From Deferribacteres bacterium (GTDB lineage Bacteria; Chrysiogenota; Deferribacteres; Deferribacterales; Geovibrionaceae): DNA of 64,000 nt. The stretch lies in the NCBI GenBank assembly GCA_023395255.1, contig JAEWZN010000008.1:1-64000 (forward strand), given 5' to 3'. Position 1 is the stretch's first letter; every line of letters starts with the position of its first letter. Shown here piece by piece: positions 8,641 through 17,996 of the stretch. The position numbers and the translations under genes were made by a program. The notes beneath the pieces were generated by a model. The model did no database searches. It saw nothing but the letters and a program-made list of their open reading frames with translations, and had not been told where the DNA came from.

Positions 8641-9330
8641 TTAATTGTTAGTCAGTTTTGCGTCTATGAGCCTTTTTCTCTCAATGAGAGCGGAAGTGTC
8701 CCTGCCAAGTTTTCCGTAAGCTTTAATCATTATGTCAAGGTCTCTGGAGAGCCCCAGTGTCCATCCGTATGTACTGTCAATGACTCTTGCTTTTTCCGCA
8801 AGTTCATAGGCTTTTTCCGGTTCGGTGTCGGTTATCGCAGCGGACACCAGTCTGTAAAGCCTGACTGTTGAGTCGCTCATGGTGTCCCCGTCCTCAGCGT
8901 ATGAGATAAGGGCTGAATATTTGCCTGTCCTTTTAAACTCTGCGATCAGGGAAAACGGCTTTTCCAGACTGCTGGTATCGGTCAGGTTATCTCCGGAGAG
9001 AAAGGCTGTGATGAGCTTTTCATCAGGGCAGTTCCCCAGTTCGGCATAAGCCGATGCCTTGGCGAGGTCAGCAGGCAGGGCATCCTGTTCCGCCAGCACA
9101 TATCTTGATATATAAAGGCGTGATATGTTGCACACGGAATCCATGCGCTGAAAAGCATCCTGAGCCTTATAAAAGGTGATGTCTGCCATTTTCTGCTGTC
9201 CCTTGTAATAATATGACGAGTAATTTTTATGCAGCGAGGCCGCGTATATGTATTCGGAGGAGCTTTTCTGTTTTTGCCCGCATGCTGTCACTGCTATGAA
9301 AAGGGCTGTTAAGATTACAAGCTTTCTCAT
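8641..9330 (-). CDS. Lipoprotein of the Mla-type operon, function unknown
   Basis: A 229-aa protein with a signal peptide and a lipobox-like end (ILTALFIAVTACG, Cys17), so probably a membrane-anchored lipoprotein. The rest is helical with a TPR-like feel (paired helices such as YAELGNCPDEKLITAFLSG and RLYRLVSAAITDTEPEKAYELAEKARVID). No family is recognised. Its ATG overlaps the MlaD stop by four bases, so it is the last gene of the Mla-type operon. It sits where MlaC or an Mla-associated lipoprotein is found in other bacteria but does not resemble MlaC. It may link the MCE protein to the outer membrane; that is inference from position. Confidence 0.7.
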   Translation of the reverse strand: MRKLVILTALFIAVTACGQKQKSSSEYIYAASLHKNYSSYYYKGQQKMADITFYKAQDAFQRMDSVCNISRLYISRYVLAEQDALPADLAKASAYAELGNCPDEKLITAFLSGDNLTDTSSLEKPFSLIAEFKRTGKYSALISYAEDGDTMSDSTVRLYRLVSAAITDTEPEKAYELAEKARVIDSTYGWTLGLSRDLDIMIKAYGKLGRDTSALIERKRLIDAKLTNN

Positions 9331-10310
9331 GGCAGTTTCACCTTTTCTCCTGTAATCACTGAACCGTCATTAAAAGGCCACCTCTGCTCAAGGTTGTAGA
9401 GGATTCTGTCTGAGGTTTTGAGTATGGAATCCGCCTGATTTTTAATCTCGGTTATGTTGTCTGTCGCCTCCGCAACATCGCCAGATATTTTATTGGCATT
9501 GTCTATGGTTGGCTGAGCGCTTTCCACCGCTTTCTCAATCGACTGCACCCCTTCCTTAAAGGCTTGGAGGGCGCTGTTGAGCTTGTCTATGGATTCATCC
9601 GTGCGTTCAACTTTGAGATTCACATTGTCTGCTATTTCGTTCAGCTGCATCTGGAGAACTTCTATGCGCCCGACAATATTCTTAACCTCATCCTTTATAT
9701 AGTCGCTGCGGACGAGGTAGCCCACAGAGCCCGTTTTATTATGCAGATCGTCCCCGACATCACCCAGACCGCTGAAAAATCTGTTTATATTTTCACTTTG
9801 ATCTTCAATGGTCTGCGTAATGTTCGCAACATTGTTCACGATCTCTTTAATATCCTCAATAACAGGCTGAGCCTGTTCCATCAGTGCGGCCAGCCCGCCT
9901 TCACGGGTGAGGTTGAAGGATGTTCCGTCAGTTATTTCCAGTGAGTTCGCGGAACCGCCGCTGAAAACTATGAAGCTTGAACCGATGATGTTCTGGGATG
10001 TAAGCTTGACAACGGAGTCCTGCCTGATCCATTTGGTATACTGCTTGGGGATTCTGGTGTGGAGCACAACGTTGCCGTCATCCATAAGTTCCACTTCGTA
10101 CACCCTAGAAATAGTGAACCCGGCGTATTTAACAGGCATGCTTTTGGTTATTCCGTCACCCGAATCCGTAAGGATGGAGACATTTATCTTTGGCATGAAC
10201 AGTTTTTTCTTTATGGCAAAGGTTAAAATTATCGCTGCCATAAGGGCGATTGATATAATAACAAAAAGCCCTACTTTGAGTTCGAGGTTCGCAAATTTAT
10301 TTCCAGCCAT
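9327..10310 (-). CDS. MCE-domain lipid transport protein (MlaD-like)
   Basis: A 327-aa periplasmic substrate-binding component of a Mla/Mce-type phospholipid transporter. One N-terminal membrane helix (VGLFVIISIALMAAIILTFAI) is followed by a single MCE domain (about residues 38-125, with KYAGFTISRVYEVEL and SQNIIGSSFIVF). A long helical C-terminal part follows (about 140-320), expected to form a tube or stalk. It overlaps the upstream gene by 40 bases and the downstream lipoprotein by four, so translation is coupled throughout. Extended C-terminal helices resemble PqiB/YebT-like and Mce-type proteins more than the short E. coli MlaD. Confidence 0.88.
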   Translation of the reverse strand: MAGNKFANLELKVGLFVIISIALMAAIILTFAIKKKLFMPKINVSILTDSGDGITKSMPVKYAGFTISRVYEVELMDDGNVVLHTRIPKQYTKWIRQDSVVKLTSQNIIGSSFIVFSGGSANSLEITDGTSFNLTREGGLAALMEQAQPVIEDIKEIVNNVANITQTIEDQSENINRFFSGLGDVGDDLHNKTGSVGYLVRSDYIKDEVKNIVGRIEVLQMQLNEIADNVNLKVERTDESIDKLNSALQAFKEGVQSIEKAVESAQPTIDNANKISGDVAEATDNITEIKNQADSILKTSDRILYNLEQRWPFNDGSVITGEKVKLP

Positions 10311-10798
10311 AATTCAAAATCCAGCTCCGTGTAGTTTTCGAGATCCTGAAACAGGTACCTGTGGTTTATATGATCGATAATAACCGAATTATCCCTTGTT
10401 TCACAACGCAAAAAATCTTTAAACTTCTCTTCGTATTCTGCGGCGTACATTCTTCTTGGGCTGACTATGATTATCCACTTAGGCTGCAGGTATGTAACTT
10501 GCAGATATTTTACCAGAAGTCTTTCATAATCAGTGAGAAAGTCAGGCCTTGTGTCTATCACATGGGAAATGCCCAGACGCTTTAGGTCGTTTTCGATCAT
10601 CTTTCTGCCTTCCCTGAGGCTGAGGTTGAAGTGGTAGCTGGCAGGAAGCATGATGTTTTCGAAAACGGAAAGGTTTCCTATTACGGGGAGCCTGCCTGTG
10701 ACTATGCCTATCCGTTCATGTTCGGTGAACTCAAGGATTTTTGCCAGCCATTGTTCCTTCTGCTGTTCGCTGGTGTAATATATAAATGTGCTTGTCAT
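10271..10798 (-). CDS. MlaF-like degenerate ABC ATPase lacking Walker A
   Basis: A 175-aa protein in the position of the MlaF ATPase. Residues 30-115 track the later part of an MlaF domain: IGNLSVFENIMLPA corresponds to the post-Q-loop segment, FLTDYERLLVKYLQVTYLQPKW to the signature helix and the run into Walker B, and IIIVSP to the Walker B strand. The glycine-rich Walker A loop is missing altogether, LSGGQ has become FLTDYER, and the catalytic DE is VS. It therefore cannot bind ATP in the normal way. The frame is intact, with ordinary codon use and overlaps at both ends (4 and 40 bases), which argues against a decayed gene. It may be a structural pseudo-ATPase. Confidence 0.65.
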   Translation of the reverse strand: MTSTFIYYTSEQQKEQWLAKILEFTEHERIGIVTGRLPVIGNLSVFENIMLPASYHFNLSLREGRKMIENDLKRLGISHVIDTRPDFLTDYERLLVKYLQVTYLQPKWIIIVSPRRMYAAEYEEKFKDFLRCETRDNSVIIDHINHRYLFQDLENYTELDFELWLEINLRTSNSK

Positions 10799-11583
10799 AT
10801 GTACATCCCCAGCATAACGGTGAATATCTGTATGAGTATGAAGGCATAAAACAGCCTCATCATTCCTCTGAGGAGGGCGATGGGTATTTCCGTGACGGCC
10901 TCTTTGGTTTCAAGTGCGGTGTATATGGGTATGCTCATCAGGGCGAAGCCGAGGAAGAATACCTTTATAAGAAAGGCGATAATATCAAAAAGTTCCAGAT
11001 TATCAAATATAGTGGTAAGCATGTAGTCCAGCGACATGTCCTGAAGGAAGCTGAGGATGAAGTAACCGCCGAGCAGAGACACGCATACAAATATAGTGGA
11101 GAGCGCCATCATACATATAACACCCGCGGCTATGCGGGGCAGGTAGAGATATTCAAAAGGATCTATTGAGAGCGACTTTAGGGTGTCTATCTCTCTGTTC
11201 ATCTTCATGAGTGATATTTCCGCAGTGACAGCGGTAGCCGACCTGAGGGCAAGGAGCACAGAGGTAACCAGAGGTGCTACCTGATTGAAGGATATTACCA
11301 CCATTATTCTTCCGAGCTGGTCTATACCGCCGACAAGATCCGCAGCCTGCATCAGCGAACCCACCATGGCAACGCCGATTATGAGCGATAATACAATATA
11401 AACAGGAAGGATTTGAACGCCCGTAAAATATATCTGCCTGACAAAGACCAAAGCTACCGCAGGATTAAATAACTTAAGCTTGAAAAAGGTTTTTATAACC
11501 TTGTTTGAGAAGATTGTGAAACCGTGAAAAAAAACGGCAAGATCAATAAAATTACGGCCTAATTTTCTTATAAAACTTTCCAT
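10795..11583 (-). CDS. MlaE-family permease
   Basis: A 262-aa inner-membrane permease of the MlaE/Ttg2B family, which with MlaF and MlaD moves phospholipids between membranes. An amphipathic N-terminus is followed by five to six hydrophobic segments. The conserved core includes GVQILPVYIVLSLIIG, APLVTSVLLALRSATAVTAEI (matching the usual GPxLTALLVAGRVGAAIAAEL) and MKMNREIDTLKSLSIDPFEYLYLPR (matching the usual EIDALRVMGxxPxxxLVxPR). It is the first gene of the minus-strand operon. The ATG at 11583 lacks a Shine-Dalgarno and sits where transcription should start, so the message may be leaderless. Confidence 0.9.
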   Translation of the reverse strand: MESFIRKLGRNFIDLAVFFHGFTIFSNKVIKTFFKLKLFNPAVALVFVRQIYFTGVQILPVYIVLSLIIGVAMVGSLMQAADLVGGIDQLGRIMVVISFNQVAPLVTSVLLALRSATAVTAEISLMKMNREIDTLKSLSIDPFEYLYLPRIAAGVICMMALSTIFVCVSLLGGYFILSFLQDMSLDYMLTTIFDNLELFDIIAFLIKVFFLGFALMSIPIYTALETKEAVTEIPIALLRGMMRLFYAFILIQIFTVMLGMYI

Positions 11584-11588
11584 ACAAA

Positions 11589-11616
11589 ATTATATAAAAT
11601 CTGCTGCGAAAATCAA
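11589..11616 (-). promoter_or_regulatory. Promoter of the Mla-type operon
   Basis: On the minus strand TTGATT (11611-11616) and TATAAT (11589-11594) are 16 bases apart. The expected transcription start (about 11582-11583) coincides with the mlaE ATG. Confidence 0.55.
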
Positions 11617-11693
11617 CCAATATCATCAAAACGTTTTAATTCACCATTAATTTTTTTTATAAAAAACCAACTGGAAGCGTGATTATAAAACGG

Positions 11694-11722
11694 TTGACGC
11701 GTTTTTGAATTATTGTTATAAA
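11694..11722 (+). promoter_or_regulatory. Promoter of the PFOR gene
   Basis: TTGACG (11694-11699) and TATAAA (11717-11722) with a 17-base spacer, about 90 bases before the PFOR ATG. It is divergent from the Mla-type operon promoter in the same AT-rich gap. Confidence 0.65.
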
Positions 11723-11812
11723 CTTTAGAAGATTTAAATCAGGTCTATTATTCAGGTTCTATATTCTGCAACCGTAAGGATCTTGTCTAATACTCAAAAC
11801 CAAGGAGGAATA

Positions 11813-14800
11813 ATGGCTACCAGAAGAAAAGTCAACATCGACGGTAATACCGCTGCCGCCCATGTTGCCCATGCAACCAATGAAGTCATAGCGATTTACC
11901 CCATAACTCCGTCTTCCGTAATGGGCGAAATTGCAGACGAGAAAAGCGCCGTAGGCGAAGTTAACATATGGGGCACTGTTCCCAGAGTTGTTGAACTTCA
12001 ATCCGAAGGCGGAGCCTCAGGCACTGTTCACGGAGCACTTTCGACCGGAGCACTCACTACAACCTTCACTGCTTCGCAGGGCCTTCTTCTTATGATTCCC
12101 AACATGCTGAAAATAGCCGGTGAGCTTACTCCCACTGTTTTCCATGTCAGCGCCAGAGCCATAGCTTCACACGCTCTTTCCATCTTCGGAGATCACTCTG
12201 ACGTTATGAGCTGCCGCCAGACTGGCTGGGCAATGCTCTGTTCCAATAATCCTCAGGAGGTTATGGACTTCGCTCTCATATCTCAGGCTGCCACACTTGA
12301 GGGCAGAATTCCTGTTCTCCATTACTTCGACGGTTTCAGGACTTCACACGAAATCCGCACAACCGAAGAGCTTACTCTCGAAGATATGAGATCAATGATC
12401 AGTGATGAGCTTGTGCGCAACCACAGAGCCAGAGCTCTTACACCTGACTGTCCCACTATTAAAGGCACTGCGCAGAACCCTGACGTATTCTTCCAGAGCC
12501 GCGAAACTGCAAACAGATTCTACACCGACTTCCCCGCCATTATGCAGAATCAGATGAACAAATTTGCCGACCTTACGGGCAGACGATATAAACTCATTGA
12601 CTATTTCGGTGCTCCCGATGCTGAGAAAGTAATCATCATCATGGGTTCCGGTGCTGATGTCGCTGAGGAAACAGTTGAGTACATGACATCACTCGGCGAA
12701 AAAGTCGGTATAGTAAAAATCAGACTGTACAGACCTTTCCCCCTTGCTGATTTCATCAGCTCACTTCCCAAAACAGTGAAAAAGATAGCCGTTCTTGACA
12801 GAACGAAGGAACCCGGTTCAATAGGCGAGCCTATGTACCTTGATGTCCGCACTGCTATCGGCGAAGCTATGCAGAAGAAAATGTTCAAGTTCGACGGCTA
12901 CCCAGTGATAGTCGGCGGAAGATACGGCCTCGGCTCAAAAGAATTTACGCCTTCCATGGTTAAGGCTGTTTTTGACAACCTCGATAAAGACGAGCCTATG
13001 AACGGCTTCTCCGTAGGTATAGAGGATGACCTCAACAAAACAAGCCTTGCTTACGACCCCAACTGGATGACTCCCAGAGACGGCGTTTACAACGCTATGT
13101 TCTTCGGTCTCGGCTCAGACGGTACTGTGGGCGCTAACAAAAACTCAGCCAAAATCATCGGCGAATACACTGACAATAATGTTCAGGCGTACTTCGTTTA
13201 TGACTCAAAGAAAGCAGGCTCGATGACCACATCACACCTGCGTTTCGGCAAAAAAGATATAAAAAGCTCATATCTTGTTCAGGAAGCTGATTTCGTGGCA
13301 TGCCACAACTTCTCATTCCTCGATAAATATGAGATGCTCAAATACCTCAGACCCGGCGGAACATTCCTCCTCAACAGCCAGTTTGACAAGGACACTGTAT
13401 GGAGCCATCTGCCTGAGGTAGTCAAAAAGCAGATAATCGCTAAAAAGGCTAAGTTCTTTGTAATCAACGCTGTTGATGCTGCTGAGAAAATAGGTCTGGG
13501 TTCAAGGTACAATGTTATCCTCCAGACTGCATTCTTTAAGGAATCAGGCATTCTTCCCTTTGATAAGGCAGTGGAAGCGATCAGCGATGCTATTAAAAAA
13601 TCATACGGCAGATACGGCGAGAAAGTCGTCAACATGAACCTCAAGTCTGTTGAAGCCGGTTCCTCTGAGCTTTTCGAAGTCGATTACTCAAAAGAGGACA
13701 AACTCGGCGTTAAAGAAAACGAAGTCATCCCTTTCCCCATAGTCAACAACTGTGTGACAGATAAAGACGCGACTCCTTTTGTTAAAGAGGTTACAAGCGT
13801 GCTTGTTGCCAACAGAGGGGACGAGGTTCCTGTTTCCAAGCTTCCTATTGACGGAACTTTCCCCACAGGAACAGCTAAGTTTGAAAAACGCAACATCGCA
13901 ATCAACGCTCCCGTGTGGGAAGAAGAGCTCTGCATCCAGTGTGCTATCTGCTCATTCGTATGCCCCCACGCTGCGATCAGGACAATGGTTTACGAGCCTG
14001 CCATACTTGACAAAGCTCCCAAAACTTTTAAATCCGGCGATGCAAGAGGAAAAGAGTTCGCAGGAATGAAGTTCACTGTACAGCTTGCTCCTGAGGACTG
14101 CACAGGCTGCGGCGCTTGCGTACACAACTGCCCTGCGAAAAGCAAAACCGATCCCTCAATAAAAGCTATCAACATGAAACCTCAGCACGAAATCAGAGAG
14201 CAGGAAGCGGAAAACTTCGCGTTCTTCCTCACTATTCCTGAGCTTCCTGTTGATAAATATAACAAAAACTCACTCAAAGGCAGCCAGCTTTCTCCCCATC
14301 TGTTTGAGTTCTCCGGCGCATGCGCAGGCTGCGGTGAAACTCCTTATGTAAAACTGCTTGCACAGCTTTTCGGTGACAGAGCAATAATCGCCAACGCCAC
14401 AGGCTGCTCATCCATTTACGGAGGCAACCTGCCCACCACGCCCTACACTGTAAGGTGCGACGGCAGAGGCCCCGCATGGTCAAACTCCCTGTTCGAGGAC
14501 AACGCTGAGTTCGGCTACGGCATGAGACTCACTGTTGATCAGTTCGAGCTTCAGGCGAAAGAGCTTATGGAAAAACTCAGCGGTAAGCTGGACAAGGCTC
14601 TTATTGCTGAAATCCTGAACGCAGAGCAGAAAGACCAGCTCCAGATCGAACAGCAGAGAGAAAGGGTTGCAAAACTTAAAGCTCAGGCTGAGAAGATTGG
14701 TACGGAAGAGTCCAAAAACCTTATATCCCTTGCTGATTACCTCGTTAAGAAATCCGTATGGATTCTCGGCGGTGACGGATGGGCATATGACATAGGTTAC

Positions 14801-15403
14801 GGCGGTCTTGACCATGTTCTTGCGGCAACAGAGAACATCAACGTTCTGGTTCTTGATACTGAGGTTTACTCAAACACAGGCGGTCAGGCTTCAAAATCAA
14901 CACCTATCGGCGCTGCCGCGAAGTTCGCCTTCTCCGGCAAAGTGCCTGAGAAAAAAGACCTCGGCATGATAGCCATGACATACGGCCACATATACGTAGC
15001 GAAAGTTTCTCTCGCTAACCCTGCTCAGTGTATCAAAGCATTTGTTGAGGCCGAGCAGTACAACGGTCCCTCTATCATCATTGCTTACTCACACTGCATT
15101 GCGCACGGTATAGATATGACCAGCGGCGTTGACGCTCAGAAAAGGGCTGTAAACTCCGGCTACTGGCCTCTGTTCCGCTTCCACCCCGACAAGTTCGCGG
15201 CGGGAGAAAACCCCCTTACTTTCGACAGCAAAGATCCTTCAATGAGCCTGAAAGAGTTTATGGCTACAGAGAACAGGTTCAAAGTTGTTCAGAAAATGTT
15301 CCCCGAAAAAGCGAAAGAACTCGCAGAAATCGCGGACGAGAAAGTGAAACGCAGATTCTCCATCTACAAACAGCTTGCTGATAAGATGGACTGCAGCAAA
15401 TAA
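11813..15403 (+). CDS. nifJ: Pyruvate:ferredoxin (flavodoxin) oxidoreductase
   Basis: Single-chain PFOR (1196 aa) that oxidises pyruvate to acetyl-CoA and CO2, or runs in reverse in reductive carbon fixation, with ferredoxin or flavodoxin as partner. Domain order is normal: N-terminal pyrimidine-binding domain I (YPITPSSVMGEIADE), domain II, the gamma domain, and a 2x[4Fe-4S] ferredoxin domain (CIQCAICSFVCPH and CTGCGACVHNCP). The thiamine diphosphate domain follows (GACAGCGETPY, GGDGWAYDIGYGGLDHV). The ATG at 11813 follows AAGGAGG by six bases; an in-frame start at 11783 lacks such a site. It has its own promoter and terminator, so it is monocistronic. Confidence 0.97.
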   Translation: MATRRKVNIDGNTAAAHVAHATNEVIAIYPITPSSVMGEIADEKSAVGEVNIWGTVPRVVELQSEGGASGTVHGALSTGALTTTFTASQGLLLMIPNMLKIAGELTPTVFHVSARAIASHALSIFGDHSDVMSCRQTGWAMLCSNNPQEVMDFALISQAATLEGRIPVLHYFDGFRTSHEIRTTEELTLEDMRSMISDELVRNHRARALTPDCPTIKGTAQNPDVFFQSRETANRFYTDFPAIMQNQMNKFADLTGRRYKLIDYFGAPDAEKVIIIMGSGADVAEETVEYMTSLGEKVGIVKIRLYRPFPLADFISSLPKTVKKIAVLDRTKEPGSIGEPMYLDVRTAIGEAMQKKMFKFDGYPVIVGGRYGLGSKEFTPSMVKAVFDNLDKDEPMNGFSVGIEDDLNKTSLAYDPNWMTPRDGVYNAMFFGLGSDGTVGANKNSAKIIGEYTDNNVQAYFVYDSKKAGSMTTSHLRFGKKDIKSSYLVQEADFVACHNFSFLDKYEMLKYLRPGGTFLLNSQFDKDTVWSHLPEVVKKQIIAKKAKFFVINAVDAAEKIGLGSRYNVILQTAFFKESGILPFDKAVEAISDAIKKSYGRYGEKVVNMNLKSVEAGSSELFEVDYSKEDKLGVKENEVIPFPIVNNCVTDKDATPFVKEVTSVLVANRGDEVPVSKLPIDGTFPTGTAKFEKRNIAINAPVWEEELCIQCAICSFVCPHAAIRTMVYEPAILDKAPKTFKSGDARGKEFAGMKFTVQLAPEDCTGCGACVHNCPAKSKTDPSIKAINMKPQHEIREQEAENFAFFLTIPELPVDKYNKNSLKGSQLSPHLFEFSGACAGCGETPYVKLLAQLFGDRAIIANATGCSSIYGGNLPTTPYTVRCDGRGPAWSNSLFEDNAEFGYGMRLTVDQFELQAKELMEKLSGKLDKALIAEILNAEQKDQLQIEQQRERVAKLKAQAEKIGTEESKNLISLADYLVKKSVWILGGDGWAYDIGYGGLDHVLAATENINVLVLDTEVYSNTGGQASKSTPIGAAAKFAFSGKVPEKKDLGMIAMTYGHIYVAKVSLANPAQCIKAFVEAEQYNGPSIIIAYSHCIAHGIDMTSGVDAQKRAVNSGYWPLFRFHPDKFAAGENPLTFDSKDPSMSLKEFMATENRFKVVQKMFPEKAKELAEIADEKVKRRFSIYKQLADKMDCSK

Positions 15404-15417
15404 TAACTAAGCATGGA

Positions 15418-15446
15418 GCCCTCCGGAAACGGAGGGCTTTTGTTTT
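15418..15446 (+). terminator. Intrinsic terminator of PFOR
   Basis: A GCCCTCCG/CGGAGGGC hairpin (15418-15437, GAAA loop) is followed by a T-rich tract (15438-15446). Confidence 0.9.
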
Positions 15447-15464
15447 ATCAGCGACAATAAATCA

Positions 15465-15520
15465 GAGACTGCCGCGCCGCTTTGCTCCTCGCAGTGACGT
15501 AAGCTGCCGTCATTGCGGAT
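15465..15520. repeat. REP-like palindrome relative
   Basis: GCCGCTTTGCTCCTCGCAGTGACG and GCCGTCATTGCGG lie in opposite sense, resembling the GCAATGACG elements at 6290-6405. It sits between the PFOR terminator and the convergent HD-GYP gene. Confidence 0.35.
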
Positions 15521-15523
15521 GAA

Positions 15524-17902
15524 TCAGGATTTTGCCTGCTGTATCAGGCTTTCTATGTCTATATTATCTATCTGTTTTTTCTGTAAATATTTCTCGGCAT
15601 ATTCTATATAAACGCCGCTTCTGAGAAAAAGCTCAAACAACTCTGAATCAATATGGCTGTCTTTTGCCATGAAGCTCATTATTTTCAGCGCCTCTGGCAG
15701 AGGTTTCGCATTTTTGTAAGGTCTGTCGCAGGCTGTGAGAGCCTCATAAATATCCGCGATAGCCATTATTCTGGCAGGTATTGACAGTTCTCCGCCTGTA
15801 AGCCTTCTTGGGTAGCCTGTGCCTTTGAGGGTTTCATGGTGAGTGCCTGCGTATTCGGGAACACGCCTGAGATTCTCGGTGAACGGAATGCTCTCCAGCA
15901 TTTTTATTGTCATGATGATATGCTCGTTTATTTTGAATCTCTCTTCGTTGTTCAGCGTTCCCCTGCTTATCAGCAGGTTATAAAGTTCGCCGCTGTTATT
16001 GAAGTTTTCCGGGACATCCACCCTGAATTTCAGCCTTTCATACTCAGCAGCATCAATGAGCCGCTCATGCCTGATTATATGCTCCGGTTTGTCGGAAAGG
16101 AGCTTTTCTGTGCAGGGCAGGGCGGTTTCGGGTATATCTCTTACACGGAGCTTCTCAGCATTGCTCAGTCCCTGTCTGTCGCTGAAATGCCTTATCCATG
16201 TTGTTTCTGATATTGCCTTGAGTCTTTCCGATTTTGCTTCGTCCATAAACTCACCGCCTATGTTGCATTCGGCCACAAAGGCGAAATCATCTCTAAGCTG
16301 CTGATGTTTTTCAATAAGCTCCGATTCCAGAACTGCTTTCATTTCAGGATTATTTGCTAGTTTCCCGTAATATTCTATGACTGCATCGCGGTAGAGGATT
16401 TCAAATCTGGCTCTGACTTCGTGTATTCTGTTGTATATGGTTTCCAATTTGGTGGCCTTATCCACCACATACTCCGGTGTTACAACTTTACCGCAGTCAT
16501 GAAGCCATGCGGCGATCTTGAACTCCCTCCATTCCTCCTCGTTCTTGAGGGAAAAGGATTTCATACTGCCTTCGCTGCTGTCATTTGCCGCTTTTATAAG
16601 CATTTCGGCAATTACAGGCACTCTTTCGCAGTGACCTCCGGTATATGGCGACTTAGCATCTATTGCCCCGGCAATTATTTTTATGAACGAATCCGTGAGC
16701 TTTTTCTGGTCAGCCTCGTACTGTTTAATTGAGTTTGCCATGTTCAGGAGAGATATTGACAGCTTATAAAACTCCTCTATGCGGGTGTAGATTATCTCTG
16801 TGCTGCTGTAGTTCTGCTCTGCGATGTCGGCGGTCATTTTTTTAAGTCTGTCAATCGGATGAATGAACATTCTTCTGATAATGTATGATACAGGAAAATA
16901 GGTTATCCCCATTATTATGACAGAAATGGCGATTGTCATAAGCAGCGTCTGGTTGATGTTTTCGATTATAGACTCTTTGTTCACCATTGAGGCCAGAAAC
17001 CATTTGTTTCCTATGCTTCCGGGAACCGGGGTTATGAAATAAACATATTCCTTATCATTATTTTCTGAGGTTGTGCCTGTTATTATTCCGTTTACCGCTG
17101 ATTCGAACACAGCGGAAAGCCCATCAGAATTTAGATCGCTTATTTTCCTCAGTGAATCATGTTTGTTTTTGTATTCGAATGATGCGGCTATTATTTCCTG
17201 GTAACCGCTGAAAAGGATAAGGCGGCCGTTAACTAACCCGGTTTTGGACTTAAGCAGTTCTGAAAGAGTGTCCAGAGTGTAGTCTGCCCCGCATACGTAT
17301 ATTACGTTTCCGTCTTCGTCCAGCGCTGCTGTTGAAACAGTTATACCCGGCTTGCCTGTGGATGCGAAGAAATAAGGTTCAGACCAGTGAGTCTTTTTTG
17401 ATGCAGAAACGTTCATGAACCAGCTTCTGGTTCTCGGATCATAGTCTGCGGCTGAGGTTCTGAATGAAGTGCTGATAAAGTCATTATTTTTATATTGGTA
17501 AGTATCGGTTCCGGCATCTCTGTTCAGAATCCTCAGTGCAAGCTCAGGATCCCGTCTGATTTGAATAAAATTCCCTTCATGATCCGCAATATAAATACTG
17601 GAGAGATTTTTATCGGCTCTTAGCTGCTCCCACATAACACGTGTAAAAATATCTTTATTTTCAAGTGTTTTTGGATTTTCAGTGATATTTGCCAGAACAG
17701 AAAGTTTGTCTCCCGTGTTGCGCAGACTTCCGCTGAGTGAGTCTGTGATATTTTTATTAACTTCAATTATTTTTGATTCAGTGAGCTTGTAGGCATGATC
17801 CATCCCTCTGAAATAGAAGTTACTTATAAGAAAGAAGGTTAGGACGAGGGTCATGGCGCTGAATAGGGATAGGATGCTTACCGTGAATGTATATTTCTTC
17901 AT
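15524..17902 (-). CDS. Cache-domain HD-GYP phosphodiesterase-type sensor
   Basis: A 792-aa membrane sensor. An N-terminal helix (residues about 8-27) leads to a periplasmic double-Cache-like region (RDPELALRILNRDAGTDTY, RTRSWFMNVSASKKTHWSEPYF). A second helix follows (MTIAISVIIMGITYFPVSYII), then a HAMP-like linker and a cytoplasmic HD-GYP domain with GGHCERVPVIAEM, WLHDCGK, HHETLKGTGYP and IADIYEALTACDRPY. HD-GYP domains commonly hydrolyse cyclic di-nucleotides, mainly c-di-GMP. About 150 residues of extra helical sequence separate the HD motif from the GTGYP part. The ATG at 17902 is preferred (GGGGGC before it) over TTG 17917. Confidence 0.9.
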   Translation of the reverse strand: MKKYTFTVSILSLFSAMTLVLTFFLISNFYFRGMDHAYKLTESKIIEVNKNITDSLSGSLRNTGDKLSVLANITENPKTLENKDIFTRVMWEQLRADKNLSSIYIADHEGNFIQIRRDPELALRILNRDAGTDTYQYKNNDFISTSFRTSAADYDPRTRSWFMNVSASKKTHWSEPYFFASTGKPGITVSTAALDEDGNVIYVCGADYTLDTLSELLKSKTGLVNGRLILFSGYQEIIAASFEYKNKHDSLRKISDLNSDGLSAVFESAVNGIITGTTSENNDKEYVYFITPVPGSIGNKWFLASMVNKESIIENINQTLLMTIAISVIIMGITYFPVSYIIRRMFIHPIDRLKKMTADIAEQNYSSTEIIYTRIEEFYKLSISLLNMANSIKQYEADQKKLTDSFIKIIAGAIDAKSPYTGGHCERVPVIAEMLIKAANDSSEGSMKSFSLKNEEEWREFKIAAWLHDCGKVVTPEYVVDKATKLETIYNRIHEVRARFEILYRDAVIEYYGKLANNPEMKAVLESELIEKHQQLRDDFAFVAECNIGGEFMDEAKSERLKAISETTWIRHFSDRQGLSNAEKLRVRDIPETALPCTEKLLSDKPEHIIRHERLIDAAEYERLKFRVDVPENFNNSGELYNLLISRGTLNNEERFKINEHIIMTIKMLESIPFTENLRRVPEYAGTHHETLKGTGYPRRLTGGELSIPARIMAIADIYEALTACDRPYKNAKPLPEALKIMSFMAKDSHIDSELFELFLRSGVYIEYAEKYLQKKQIDNIDIESLIQQAKS

Positions 17903-17996
17903 TTTCGCAGCCCCCAAATATTATTTGTATATAATCTACAATACCATATTAAGGTTTAAATAGCTTAACGGCGTGAAAATATTAGCAGTTTAAAGG

